Shown: positions 1 to 9,300 of the stretch, in pieces
How the letters are laid out: each line of letters opens with the position of its first letter
How positions within the stretch are numbered: position 1 is the stretch's first letter
Origin: Thraustochytrium sp. TN22
Lineage: Eukaryota; Sar; Bigyra; Thraustochytrida; Thraustochytriidae
Length of the DNA: 64,000 nucleotides
NCBI GenBank assembly: GCA_013306675.1
Contig: JABLUY010000056.1
Coordinates: forward strand, 62,001 to 126,000
Direction of reading: 5' to 3'
Notes under the pieces: model-generated
What the model was told of the DNA's origin: nothing
Seen by the model: the letters and a program-made list of their open reading frames with translations, nothing else
Database searches by the model: none
Position numbers and translations under genes: made by a program

Positions 1-784
1 CGTGCTCATCAATATTGGCGAGCAGGCCACGGACGAGGAAGTGGATGAGATGATCGCGATGGTGGATAAGGACGGCGACGGCCAAGTGTGCTTCGACGAG
101 TTCTACGAAATGATCACGGGCCGTAAGCCGCCGCCAGGCCTGTACGATGGGCCCGGTGGCGGCGGTGGCAGCGGCGGCTCGAACGTGCCGCCGCCGCCTC
201 CCGGAGGCGCCTCCACGCGCCCGCAGGGCGGCGGCAACCCGGTCATTGCGGAGCGCAACGAGCGCAAGGAGCTGCTCAACGACTTCGCGTCCTCCAACAA
301 TCTCAAGCCGGAGTCTATCAAAAAGGCCTTCAAGCGCTTCCAGGCTATTGACAAGGACCAGAGCGGCCTCATCGACTACACGGAGTTCTGTGAGGTCATG
401 CAGATCGACCCGAGCCCACAGGCGGAGAAGATCTTCCAGACCTTCGACCGGGACAAGGTGGGCCAGCTCGACATTCGCGAGTTCATGATCGCCATCGCCA
501 ACTTCACCGGCGCGTCCAAGGACGAGAAGCTCAAGTTCTCCTTCCTCATCTTTGACGAGGACGGCAATGGTGTCATCACGAAGCAGGAGCTCGTCAAGAT
601 CCTCAAGGCCAACCACCTTGCTACCACCGACAAGGAGGTCACGCGCAAGGCCGACACCATCATGGCGCAGGCCGACAAGGACGGTGACGGCGTCATCAGC
701 TTCGACGAGTACCAGGTCATCTCCAAGCGTTTCCCCAACCTGCTCTTCAGCTCCTATGCCATGGCTACGCAGGCCATGAAATGA
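1..784 (+). CDS. Multi-EF-hand protein, calmodulin-like lobe joined to calcineurin-B-like half (5' partial)
   Basis: Calcium sensor cut by the left window edge; the frame is open from base 2, so the true start lies outside. What is visible is the end of a calmodulin/centrin-like EF-hand (loop [12 protein letters not shown]), a Gly/Pro-rich linker at about residues 45-80, then four EF-hand loops ([48 protein letters not shown]). Three of these four have canonical ligands; the second has Val at loop position 5. The spacing and the FxxFDxD/ELVKIL patterns of the last four resemble calcineurin B, so this looks like a calmodulin-type lobe plus a CNB-like module. With at least one more EF-hand expected upstream, it would carry six or more. 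It could act as a phosphatase or kinase regulator, but no partner is evident. Family is certain; exact orthology is not. Confidence 0.85.
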   Translation, partial: VLINIGEQATDEEVDEMIAMVDKDGDGQVCFDEFYEMITGRKPPPGLYDGPGGGGGSGGSNVPPPPPGGASTRPQGGGNPVIAERNERKELLNDFASSNNLKPESIKKAFKRFQAIDKDQSGLIDYTEFCEVMQIDPSPQAEKIFQTFDRDKVGQLDIREFMIAIANFTGASKDEKLKFSFLIFDEDGNGVITKQELVKILKANHLATTDKEVTRKADTIMAQADKDGDGVISFDEYQVISKRFPNLLFSSYAMATQAMK

Positions 785-897
785 TGGACGTGAACCCTGT
801 CAATCATCCTTCTGTTGTGTGTCTGTGTTTGTGTGTGTCTGTGTTTGTGTATGCGAGAGTCGGTTCGCGTGGCTCGCGTGAGTGTGTGTGCTTGTTT

Positions 898-1689
898 TCA
901 AGTGCTTGGTGATCTTGGCAGTGACCCACCCGACGGTGCAAGCGGCGGCACCAAGGCGGCGAGCGAGAGCAGTGCAAAAGCAACCACGGCTGTCGAGGAG
1001 CTCGGGATTCTGTGGCGGTCGACGATGGTCACCAGGACGTTAACGAGACTCAGCAGCAGGACCACCGGGGCCGGCAGGCCGAGGCCGGCGTTCGAGACGC
1101 GAGCCAGGCTGACCAACACCGCAGGTAGGGCGAGAGCAAAGTCCACGTTGCGGTGGCCCTGCACGGCGAGTGCCGGGACCCACGTCGCCGGACGCCAGGG
1201 CGCGTGCTCAAGGTCGCCGGCGCCGGTCTGGTGCGTAATGTCCCAGAGGCGCGCGTCAATACTCTCCGCGGTGCGCAGCGCCGCCCAGGCCAGGACCGCC
1301 GGAGGCGAGGGGCGACAAACCAGAACAGCGACGCAGGCGCCACCAAGCTGGACCGCAAAGCTCGCCACGCTTGCCGGCGCGGGCCCGAACGCGACGCCGG
1401 CCCAGGCTGCGTCAAGCGCCGCGCCCCGGGCGAAGACTCTGGCGCCCCAGAACACGGCAGCGTCCTCGACGATGAGCAGGATGACGGTCCGAACGGCCTC
1501 CTCGGCCGGGTAGAAGGCAGCGCCCCTCCGCAGCGCGGTCGCCAGGTCCGCCACGAAAAAGAGCACGAGCGCGGCGCCCGTGCCGCTCGCCGTGCGCGCG
1601 GTGGTCCACTGGCCGCGGCCAAGGAGGGCGCGCACGGCGAGAATCTGCGCGGCACCGGCGAGCGCCAGCGCCAGCGCCAGCGTAATCAT
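898..1689 (-). CDS. Polytopic membrane protein, unknown family
   Basis: Predicted 263-residue hydrophobic protein with no recognised family. I chose the ATG at 1689 (MITLALALALAG), because the longer reading to 2019 adds a Ser-rich low-complexity stretch that runs through a CTG triplet repeat and into the divergent gene. From that start there are about seven or eight hydrophobic segments, beginning at residue 1 and including VLFFVADLA, VILLIVEDAAVFWG, VVLLLSLVNVLVTIV and VVAFALLSLAALVPPLA. Loops are short, with little charge apart from a central hydrophilic stretch (residues about 140-180). The gene is tail-to-tail with the EF-hand gene and head-to-head with the rhomboid gene. Membrane location is well supported; the role is unknown. 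Confidence 0.6.
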   Translation of the reverse strand: MITLALALALAGAAQILAVRALLGRGQWTTARTASGTGAALVLFFVADLATALRRGAAFYPAEEAVRTVILLIVEDAAVFWGARVFARGAALDAAWAGVAFGPAPASVASFAVQLGGACVAVLVCRPSPPAVLAWAALRTAESIDARLWDITHQTGAGDLEHAPWRPATWVPALAVQGHRNVDFALALPAVLVSLARVSNAGLGLPAPVVLLLSLVNVLVTIVDRHRIPSSSTAVVAFALLSLAALVPPLAPSGGSLPRSPST

Positions 1690-1825
1690 CCTGGCCGCCG
1701 CTGCGACCGCCGCATGAGCGCCGCGTCGGCGAGTGTCAGAGTGATCTTGATCTGGACGGAGCCCGGCCGAGGGGCTCGTGACGCAGAACTTGAACGAGTC
1801 CAACTTGGACGAGGCGCTCGGCGCG

Positions 1826-1828
<3 letters not shown>

Positions 1829-1861
<33 letters not shown>
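1829..1861 (+). repeat. (CTG)11 triplet repeat in a head-to-head intergenic region
   Basis: Eleven perfect CTG units lie between the start codons of the divergent membrane-protein and rhomboid genes. A degenerate CAGACAGA tract follows at about 1895-1930. Part of the shared promoter/5' leader interval; no gene is supported across it. Confidence 0.85.
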
Positions 1862-1862
<1 letters not shown>

Positions 1863-1968
1863 GCGGCGGTGGCGGCGGAGAAGGACTGGCAGACAGACAG
1901 ACAAGACAGACAGACAGGCAGGCAAGAAGACTGGCGCAAAGCATAGAGGCGCATAGAGCAGCAGGAGC

Positions 1969-2895
1969 ATGTTCCCGCCCTTTGCAATGCGCGGGCACCA
2001 GCGGCGCGGGCGCGGCCATCGCGGCGGCGTCGATCCCATGCTAGCGCTGCTCGCGATGCGCCTGCTACAGCAAGTGCAGGCGCTACCAGTGAAACCGCCC
2101 GTGACGCTGGCGCTCATGGCGCTGCAGACGGCGCTCTTCATGAACCCGCCGCCGTATCTGGATCGCGTGTCGGACGTCTGCCTGAGCGCGCACGAAGTGC
2201 TGCACCACGGCGAGCTGCAGCGCCTCATCCTGGCGGCCCTCTTCCACATGGACGCCTATCACCTGTACTACAATATGTCGAGCTTTCTGGTCAAGGGCGT
2301 CGCACTAGAGCAGCGCCTGGGCAGCCCGCTCATGCTGGGCCTCACGGCTGGCCTCCTCGTGGCCACCAGCCTCATTCATCTCGTGCTCAGCGTCCTGCTG
2401 GATGACTGGTTCACCTGCACGCTCGGCTTCTCCGGGGTGCTCTTCGCGCTCAAGGTGGTGGTCACTTATGATCTGCAAAACCCAAACCAGGACGCCTACT
2501 TTTATGGCATCCGCCTGCCCTCCAAGCACCTCGTGTGGCTCGAGATCCTCCTGATTCATGCTCTCGCGCCCGGCACGTCTCTTCTCGGCCACGTTTCGGG
2601 CGCTCTCGCCGGCTTTGGGTTTTTGCTCGTGCGCCGCGCGCTCCCTGGCCTCCTGCGCTTTCTCCCTCGCGAGCCGTCTCGTACGTACGGCAGCGGCTAC
2701 GCAGACGGCACGGCCAGGCAAGCGGGACCGCCGCCGCCGCGGCAGTATCAGCAGTATCAGCAATACCAGCAGTATCAGCAAGGGCCGCCGTCGCCGCCCC
2801 GTGCCGATGAGCCGTGGCAAGCCCCGCGCGAGACGGATGTGCTGACGCCCGAGCAGCTTCGACGCCGCCGGCTGGAACGCTTCCAAGGGCGTTAG
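1969..2895 (+). CDS. RHBDL4/RHBDD1-like rhomboid intramembrane protease
   Basis: Six-TM rhomboid serine protease of the ER-associated RHBDD1 (RHBDL4) type, which in animals cleaves unstable membrane proteins and hands them to p97/VCP for ERAD. The catalytic Ser is in GFSGVLFALK (S155) and the catalytic His in GHVSGALAG (H208). The family signature HLYYNMSSFLVKG is at residues 98-110 with LEQRLGS just after. The cytosolic tail carries a QYQQYQ repeat (about 259-274), then a C-terminal TPEQLRRRRLERF, which matches the Arg-rich VCP-binding motif ending animal RHBDL4. Possible starts are 1969, 1987 and 2038; an Arg-rich N-terminus like the animal protein favours 1969 or 1987. Length (308) is near the animal 315. 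Divergent from the membrane protein at 898-1689. Confidence 0.9.
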   Translation: MFPPFAMRGHQRRGRGHRGGVDPMLALLAMRLLQQVQALPVKPPVTLALMALQTALFMNPPPYLDRVSDVCLSAHEVLHHGELQRLILAALFHMDAYHLYYNMSSFLVKGVALEQRLGSPLMLGLTAGLLVATSLIHLVLSVLLDDWFTCTLGFSGVLFALKVVVTYDLQNPNQDAYFYGIRLPSKHLVWLEILLIHALAPGTSLLGHVSGALAGFGFLLVRRALPGLLRFLPREPSRTYGSGYADGTARQAGPPPPRQYQQYQQYQQYQQGPPSPPRADEPWQAPRETDVLTPEQLRRRRLERFQGR

Positions 2896-3081
2896 CTGCG
2901 TCGCTACCTTGGTCGCGCTGCATCGCATTCGTTGCCTCGGCTTCGTCATCATCAGCATCATCTTCCGAGTCATCACAATCATCATTGTACACTTTTTAGC
3001 CTGCTTTGGGTCTTGAGATCTTCGTGAGTCTCTTCTTCAGCAGCGAGATGAGGGAGATTTGGGTCGTAGAGTAGGAACGAA

Positions 3082-4722
3082 TTAGCTGTCGCCAGCCGTG
3101 GGCACGCCCGGGCCCGGGGCCAAGGGCGGCGTCTGCGAAGGGCCGGGCGCGGCCGAGGAGGACGAGGACGAGTAGGCGTGCGGGCCGCGGTAGTGCTGGA
3201 TCTCCTGGATCATGGCCTGGCGCAGCTGCTTGCGGTTGAGGTTCATGTGCTCGATGGACTCGAGGTCAAAGGGGCGCGGCGCAGAGCGGATAGGAAGGCG
3301 GTGATAGGTTTTGAGGTAGGGGTGCTTGAGCGCGTCGAGCGCAGTGATGCGGTCCTTGGGCGAAAAGGTCAGCATCTTGTCGAGGAGGTCGAGCGCGTCG
3401 GGCGGCGCATTCTCAAGGCCCTTGACGGAGGTCCAGGGTTTGCGCGGGCGGAACTCGAGCTCGCGCAGGTAGCGGTTGGCGGAGCCCTCGGACATGAAGG
3501 CCATCTCCTCGTTGGAGGGCGAACCGAGGACCTGGCATATGAGGCGCAGCTGGTGCAAGAAGTCCTCGCCAGGGAACAGCGGGCGGCGCGAGATGAGCTC
3601 TGCGAAGATGCAGCCGACGGACCAAATGTCAATGGCGCTCGAATAGTGGTCGCAGGCCAAGATGAGCTCGGGCGCGCGGTACCAGCGCGTGACGACGTAG
3701 ACCGTGAGATCCTCGGTCTCGGCCTGCATGCCGCGCGCGAGACCAAAGTCGCAGACGCGCAGCTCGCAGGCCGAATTGACGAGGATGTTGCTGGGCTTGA
3801 GGTCGCGATGAATGACGTTGGCCGTGGCCAGGTAGTGCACGGCAGAGAGCAGCTGGAACATGAGGAACTGGATGTGCTGGTCCGAGAGCTTCTGGTCGGA
3901 ATAGATGACGCGGTTCAGGTCCGTGTCCATCTTGTCCAGCACGATGTAAATATCATCAAACTTCCACGAGGGCTGGCCCGGTACAGGCGCCGGCCGCATC
4001 AGGTCGATGATGTGGCTGATGTTCTTGTGGTTCAAGAAGCGCAGCAGCTTGACCTCGCGCAGAATGCGCTTGCCATCGATCATATTCTCAAAGGCGCCGC
4101 GGATGCGCTTGATGGCCACCTGGTTGCCCGTGACGGAGTCGTTGGCCGCCACCACCATGCCGTAGGCGCCCTGGCCGATCACGTCCACCAGCGTGTACCG
4201 CGTGTCGACCTCAAAGGTGCTGCCGCCGGCGCGGAAGGTGTGCGTGCCGCGGCCCGTGCTGCCCAGATTCTGCGGCACGCGAAGCTCACGTGCCTTGCGG
4301 CGCACGTCTTGAATCTTGTTGCGGCTCACCTGCGCGTCGCGGATCACAATGTTCAGGCTGGCCTTCCACGTGTCGCGCTCGCGCTTCGACTCGGCTTCCA
4401 CCACCATCGTCACGTAGGGCGTCTCGATCTGCAGGCAGTGTGGCCGCTCGCCGCCCACAGCCAGCTCGCGCAGCTTCGTCTTGTCCGTCACCAGCACCTG
4501 CCCGCGCAGCCTCCCCTGCGTCTGGTCATAGTACGCCAGGTTGCGCTGGTCGTCCAGCACGAAGTAGTGCCGCTTCCACGAGTGCCGCCCAAACCGCTGC
4601 GTCACGCTGCGCTTGTGCAGGAACCCCTCGATCAGCACTGCGCGTTGCGCCGCCGCCGCCGACGCCGTCCCGGCCTCCGCCCCGCCCTCGCCCGCGCCGC
4701 CCGCGCCGGCGGCCGGCGACAT
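3082..4722 (-). CDS. PH-domain MAP kinase
   Basis: Ser/Thr protein kinase of the MAPK family with an N-terminal PH domain. A Gly/Ala-rich leader (1-26) is followed by the PH domain (about 29-126, GFLHKRS...RHYFVL...W), a basic helical linker, and the kinase domain (about 175-475). Kinase landmarks are all present: IGQGAYGMV, VAIK (K205), HRDLKPSN (D307), DFGLAR (325-330), RWYRAPE, and the insert and C-lobe typical of MAPKs. The activation loop reads EDLTVYVVTRWYR, so the TxY motif is T340-V341-Y342 rather than TEY, TDY, TPY or TGY. The tail is Ser/Pro-rich. The PH domain suggests recruitment to phosphoinositides or membranes. PH-MAPK fusions are absent from animals and I believe scattered in protists. 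Start chosen at the first ATG upstream of the PH domain. Confidence 0.92.
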   Translation of the reverse strand: MSPAAGAGGAGEGGAEAGTASAAAAQRAVLIEGFLHKRSVTQRFGRHSWKRHYFVLDDQRNLAYYDQTQGRLRGQVLVTDKTKLRELAVGGERPHCLQIETPYVTMVVEAESKRERDTWKASLNIVIRDAQVSRNKIQDVRRKARELRVPQNLGSTGRGTHTFRAGGSTFEVDTRYTLVDVIGQGAYGMVVAANDSVTGNQVAIKRIRGAFENMIDGKRILREVKLLRFLNHKNISHIIDLMRPAPVPGQPSWKFDDIYIVLDKMDTDLNRVIYSDQKLSDQHIQFLMFQLLSAVHYLATANVIHRDLKPSNILVNSACELRVCDFGLARGMQAETEDLTVYVVTRWYRAPELILACDHYSSAIDIWSVGCIFAELISRRPLFPGEDFLHQLRLICQVLGSPSNEEMAFMSEGSANRYLRELEFRPRKPWTSVKGLENAPPDALDLLDKMLTFSPKDRITALDALKHPYLKTYHRLPIRSAPRPFDLESIEHMNLNRKQLRQAMIQEIQHYRGPHAYSSSSSSAAPGPSQTPPLAPGPGVPTAGDS

Positions 4723-5512
4723 CCCTCCTCGAGCCGGCCCGCCCGCCGCCGCCTCCTTCGCCGCGCCGCCTCGCCGCCGCGCCGCCTCGCCGCCGCGCCG
4801 CGCTGCGCCGCGCCCGGCCCGCCACGCGCTGCCGCCGCGCCGCCGCCGCCGCGCCGCGCCGCCGCGCCGCGCCGCGCCGCGCGCCTGCCGCCGCGCGCGC
4901 TGCCGACTCTCGTCTGCCTGCCTGCCTGCCTGTCAGAGGCTCCTGCCGCCTCCTGCCTCACAGTCGGCCCTGAGTCGGGCGTAGCTATCTTGCCTACTAG
5001 TAGGCCTCTAGCTAGACAGACCTCGACTTCGAGCTGGTCGGGCTCGCGCAGTCGCGACTCCGAGCGACGACGGCTCGAGCGACGTCGACCACGAGGCACC
5101 ACGAGCGACGTACTAAGTAAGTAGCTAGCTAGCTAGCATGGTTGGTAGCTCTAACGTTGGTAGTAAGAGAGAGCGACGACTCGGACCGAGCGAAGAACAG
5201 CCACGACCAGCTCCGGCCGAGGATGCTGCTGCGGATGCTGCTGCCCCGCACCACCTGCACGGCCTCGTCTGGCTGGCGCTCCAAACCGCGCCTCGACGCA
5301 GCCTTCGTGTCTTTTTCTTGCCTGCCTTCAAGTTGTTTGTCTTGTTCCTGCCTTGTCTCATTTGTCTTGGTCTTTGGCTTGTCTTGTCTTGTCTTGCCTC
5401 TTGTCTTGTCTCGTCTTGTCTTGTCCCTGTCTTGCTTGACTTGCCTCTTGTCTTGTCGGAGCGGCGGCGAAGGCGGCGCGCGCGCGGGCAGAACCGCGCG
5501 CGCGCGGGCGGC
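4723..5512. promoter_or_regulatory. Head-to-head intergenic region with CTAG palindromes and TTGTC repeats
   Basis: This 790-bp interval separates the PH-MAPK start from the downstream + strand gene. It holds an extremely GC-rich CGCCG stretch (4723-4900), a CTAG-rich block with TAGGCCT (4994-5015), a run of TAGC units (5122-5137), and imperfect TTGTC/TCTTG pentamer repeats (about 5340-5460). An open frame crosses the last part but only gives low-complexity peptide. Promoter function is inferred from position. Confidence 0.4.
4994..5137. repeat. CTAG palindrome cluster A
   Basis: CTACTAGTAGGCCT followed by CTAGCTAG (4994-5015), then a TAGC run at 5122-5137. Shares TAGGCCT and CTAG runs with clusters B and C. 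Confidence 0.75.
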
Positions 5513-6295
5513 ATGCGCGCGCGCTGGGAGCGCGCGGCGCTGGCGGCGGCGGCGCTGGCGGTGCTGGTGGCGCTGGCGTGGCCTGTCGGCGGGCCGGGGC
5601 CGGGCGGCATGGCGGCGCCCTGGTGGCCGTGGGCCGCCGCCGTCGGCCGCGCGCAGGCCCAGGCACAGGCGCAGGCGCAGGCGGCGGCGCAGGCGCAGGC
5701 GGCGGGCCAGGGGTGGACACACGCGGCCGGCACCCGCAGGAGGGGCGCCTCACAGCACGGCCCGCAGGCGTGGGGCGTGCACGGAGCGCTCACGGCGGCA
5801 CTCGTGGTGTTCACCATGTATTACTATAGGCACCGGGCCTCGGCGATCCTGGACGCCTGCGGGCTCTCCGCCATCGCGGACCTGCTGGGCGTGGCCGGAA
5901 CGCAGGCGCTCCCGCCCATGGAGGACCAGGAGGAGGACCTCTCCGACATGCCAGCGCTCGTTGACGACGAGGAGGACGAGGATGATGCCATAAAGAAGCA
6001 GGACGAGCCCGTGGTCGCGGACCTGGCCGAGGCCGGCAGCGACGAGGAGCCCGGCGGCGACGGCCTCGGCGCGTACGAGGGCGATACGCCCGGCGGCGCC
6101 TCGCCCCGCTCGCAGACCCCGCGCGGCGTGCCTGCCACACGCTTCGTGCGATGCGACCCCAACCAGCACGCACCCGACCTCGACCGCTTGCCCGTGGGCT
6201 GGCTCGTCTACGACGACTCCCTCGGCCTGGTTCCGGCGGACCCGGGCCTGCGCTGGCGCAGTGCGCCGCCGGATGCTCAGGCGCTCGCCAGCTAA
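5513..6295 (+). CDS. Small secretory/membrane protein with acidic cytosolic tail, unknown family
   Basis: Predicted 260-residue protein. The ATG at 5513 begins a good signal sequence (MRARWERAALAAAALAVLVA); the frame is open back to 5138 but that part is TTGTC-repeat peptide and I exclude it. After the signal comes a Gly/Ala/Gln-rich segment (QAQAQAQ, residues about 45-65), one membrane span (about 88-106, ALTAALVVFTMYYY), an acidic region (about 130-175, with EEDEDDAIKK) and a conserved-looking C-terminal module with RFVRCDPNQ and LPVGWLVYDD. A type I single-pass topology fits. It converges tail-to-tail, 42 bp apart, with the LRR receptor-like gene. I do not recognise the family. Confidence 0.6.
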   Translation: MRARWERAALAAAALAVLVALAWPVGGPGPGGMAAPWWPWAAAVGRAQAQAQAQAQAAAQAQAAGQGWTHAAGTRRRGASQHGPQAWGVHGALTAALVVFTMYYYRHRASAILDACGLSAIADLLGVAGTQALPPMEDQEEDLSDMPALVDDEEDEDDAIKKQDEPVVADLAEAGSDEEPGGDGLGAYEGDTPGGASPRSQTPRGVPATRFVRCDPNQHAPDLDRLPVGWLVYDDSLGLVPADPGLRWRSAPPDAQALAS

Positions 6296-6337
6296 AGCCT
6301 AAGTGCAAGTGAGCCTACGCAAGTAAGATAATTTTCT

Positions 6338-9300
6338 TCATCTGACGGCGTGGTCTGGCGGCTCGCAGACCGCCAAGAAGCCGCCCGCCTCGCTCGCAAA
6401 CTCCACGTGGTGGTCAAGATCGGCGCGGTCGCGCGCCTCCACCTGCGCGCGCCGCACGTTGCACAGCGCTTGCAACGAGGCCAGCCGCTCCTGCGCCGCA
6501 GGGCCGAGCCCTGGGCAATTCGAGAGGTCGAGCATCGCGAGCGAGGCGCCACTGGACTGGACCGCCCCTCCAGAGTACAGGCCCACCTCAGCAGCGGCGT
6601 ACGCCCGGTGTTCGATCGCGTCGACGAGCATGTCAATCGACACATGCGACAGTTGCGTGCCGGCAAGCGAGAGCGTGGAAAGCTCGCTCGGCTCGCGGAG
6701 CCCGTCGCAGAGCGAGAGGATGCCCCCGTCCGGAATTGGGTTGTAGCCCAGGAACAGGTCTCGCAGGGCGCCAAAGCCGCGGCCGCCCATGGCCACGGCA
6801 CCGACCTCGCCGATGTCGTTGTGCTCCAGACTCAGCACGCGCAGCGTCCGTGCCCGTGGGAGCGCCGCGGCCAGGGCCGCGCAGCCTTCGTCAAGCAGCT
6901 CGTTCCAGTCCAAGCTCAACTCCTCGAGCACCTCATTCGCCTCTAGCGCACCAGCCAGAGCCGCAGCGCCCTCTTCTGTGATCTGATTTCGGGTCAGTCG
7001 CAGCACCCGCAGCGCGGGACTCTCGCCCGCAAGCATCTTCGCACACGCCTGCGCACCGGCATCGCCAACGTCATTCGCGCACAGCTCCAGAGTGTCCAGG
7101 TGCCGCAGTCGGTGCGTCAGCACGAGCGTGCCGCAGCCAGCTGGGCCTAGTCGGTTGTTGCGTATGTCCAGAGCTCGAAGCTGGAGGCCCCGCGACACCG
7201 TCACCTCCTCTCCGAAGAGCATATCAGCCAATACGCCGGCCCCCACGGGACCCAGTAGGTTGCCACCACGCCACGAGCCAAGGTGCAGTGCCCGAACGCT
7301 GCGCGCGTAGCGCCGCAGCGCCGCGCCAAGGATGACGCCCACGCCAACGTCACCCAGCTGATTGCCTTCCAAGCGGATGCACTCAATGGCTTCGCCGCCA
7401 CTGGCCGCGTCCGACCGATCGGCGAGCGCGCGTTCCACGAGGAAGGCGTCCACGTCCGCCAGAAGCCCATGCGTGCACGCTAGCGTCGTTTCGGTGCGGT
7501 TTGCGACCTCGGCCACGAAGTGCGTCACGCTCTTCTTCACCTCCTCGCGGTGGGTAATTTGCGGACAGAACCTCGTCGAATCCCGCGCCCGGGCTTTGGC
7601 CAGGGCAAGGCGCGCGGCGTGTGCCGGTGGTGCTTGCGTCTTGACTCGCGTCTGCGGCGGGAAGAGTTCCTCGCGCCACGTCTCGCCGGCCGAGCCCGGG
7701 CCCTCGCTCTCGCTCTCGCTCTCGCTCCCGCTCCCGCTCCCGCTCCCGCTCCCGCTCCCGCTCCCGCTCCCGCTCCCGCTCTCGCTGCTGCTGATGATGA
7801 TCTTCGCCTCCTTCTGGTCGCCCTCTGCGACGCGGCCAGCCTCCGTCATGGTACCCGGCTTCTCGTCCACCTCGTCCAAATGGCGCTGCGAGGCCGCAAG
7901 CGCAAGCGAGACCGCCAATGTCGTGTCCTCGGCCAGCACGCCCGACGTGCCGCGCAGGGCGTCCATGACGAGGTAGCAGCTGTGCAGGCGCACGAGCCGT
8001 GTGTGCGGCTGCAGGCTGGCTGCAAGCTTTCGCGCGAACTCCATGGCGCCCAGCTGGGCCGTAAGCGCCGCGCCGAGGTCCACCACGAGGAGGCGTGGCA
8101 TCCTCGCCACGCACGCCAGTACGAGCGTGGCATCGGTTGCGTCCAGGTGTGCGGGCTCTCCGTCGCCCACGTGTAGACGGAGCTCAGGCGAGCGAAAGTC
8201 CTGGGTCCAGCCGAAGAGCTCGAGGCGCGCCACGCGTGTGGACGCGCTCGCGTTTGCCCGGATCGCCTCTGCGAGTTCCTCCTTGGCCGCCTGCGCCACG
8301 GCGCTCCCGCCGGCCAGCGCCACGGTCAAATGCCTTACGTTCTTGGACGTGGACTGTAGCAGGCTGTTGAAGAGCGTACGCACCCAGCGAGGGTGCCGCT
8401 CCCCCGGCTTGCCTGGTCTGTAGCGGTGCAGCTCGACGCGGAGCTTGGCTTCGGTGAGCGCGTGGTCGCCTTCCGCGTCGTCGTCCTGGCCATTGTCGTT
8501 TTCGGTCTTCCCGGCGCCTGAACGCCGCACAGCGCGTAGTCTCGCGCGCGTGTTGAGGTTCGTACACGGCAGATCCCGCGTGACGAACAGCTTGTCACCC
8601 ACAAGGAGCGCCGCCACGAGCGTGTTACGTGCGAGCGTGGTGCTCAGCGCCCCGACCGGGTCCAGGTCGAACGGGTCAAGCCCTGGATTGCCCCGCAAGT
8701 CCACACGCACGAGGCCGACGTGCTCGGGCAGCACGTCTCGCAGAAAGGGCTCCACGGAGGCCGTGGTGAGCGCGTTGCCGCGGAGGTCCAGATGCGCGAC
8801 CTGAGGCAAGAAGACAATCGCCTCGAGCATGCGGGCTCCGGCCACGTCGTCGAGGCCGGCGTGCGCGAGGCAAACCTTGGTCGCGAAGCGAAAGGCGCTG
8901 CCCATGAAGGTGGCGCGGCCCGAGGCTGGGCGCACCGCGACTTCGCGTCGGCGAGGCCACAAGCGCCGGACCCGGCCCGCTGCGAGAATGTTTGCCCGGC
9001 GCTCGGCAGCCACGCACTGCGCTTCGAGCGCAAGCACAGCGCCCCCGCGCCCCCCGGCGCCGAGTGCCTCCAGCATGCGGTGCACGAAGCCCGAGGCGAG
9101 ACCATACTCGAGGGCATAAGCCGTGGCCGTGGCCGCGTCCTCGCTTGAGTCCTCGTGCACGGCGTGTCGCTCGCGCAATTCCGCGGCCAGGCGGCGCTTG
9201 AGCTTCTTGGCGGATACCACGGACCGCGCGCTGTTGAGACGCGCCATGCCCCAGGCTGCGGGCGGCAGCAGCAACATCAGAGCAATCAGGTGACCGAGGG

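Noticed and set aside
1690-2019. N-terminal extension of the minus-strand membrane protein
   Set aside because: It crosses the CTG repeat and overlaps the divergent rhomboid 5' end; gives a Ser-run and no targeting pattern.
3178-5124. 648-codon plus-strand open frame opposite the PH-MAPK
   Set aside because: Antisense shadow that continues into CGCCG repeats; no protein features.
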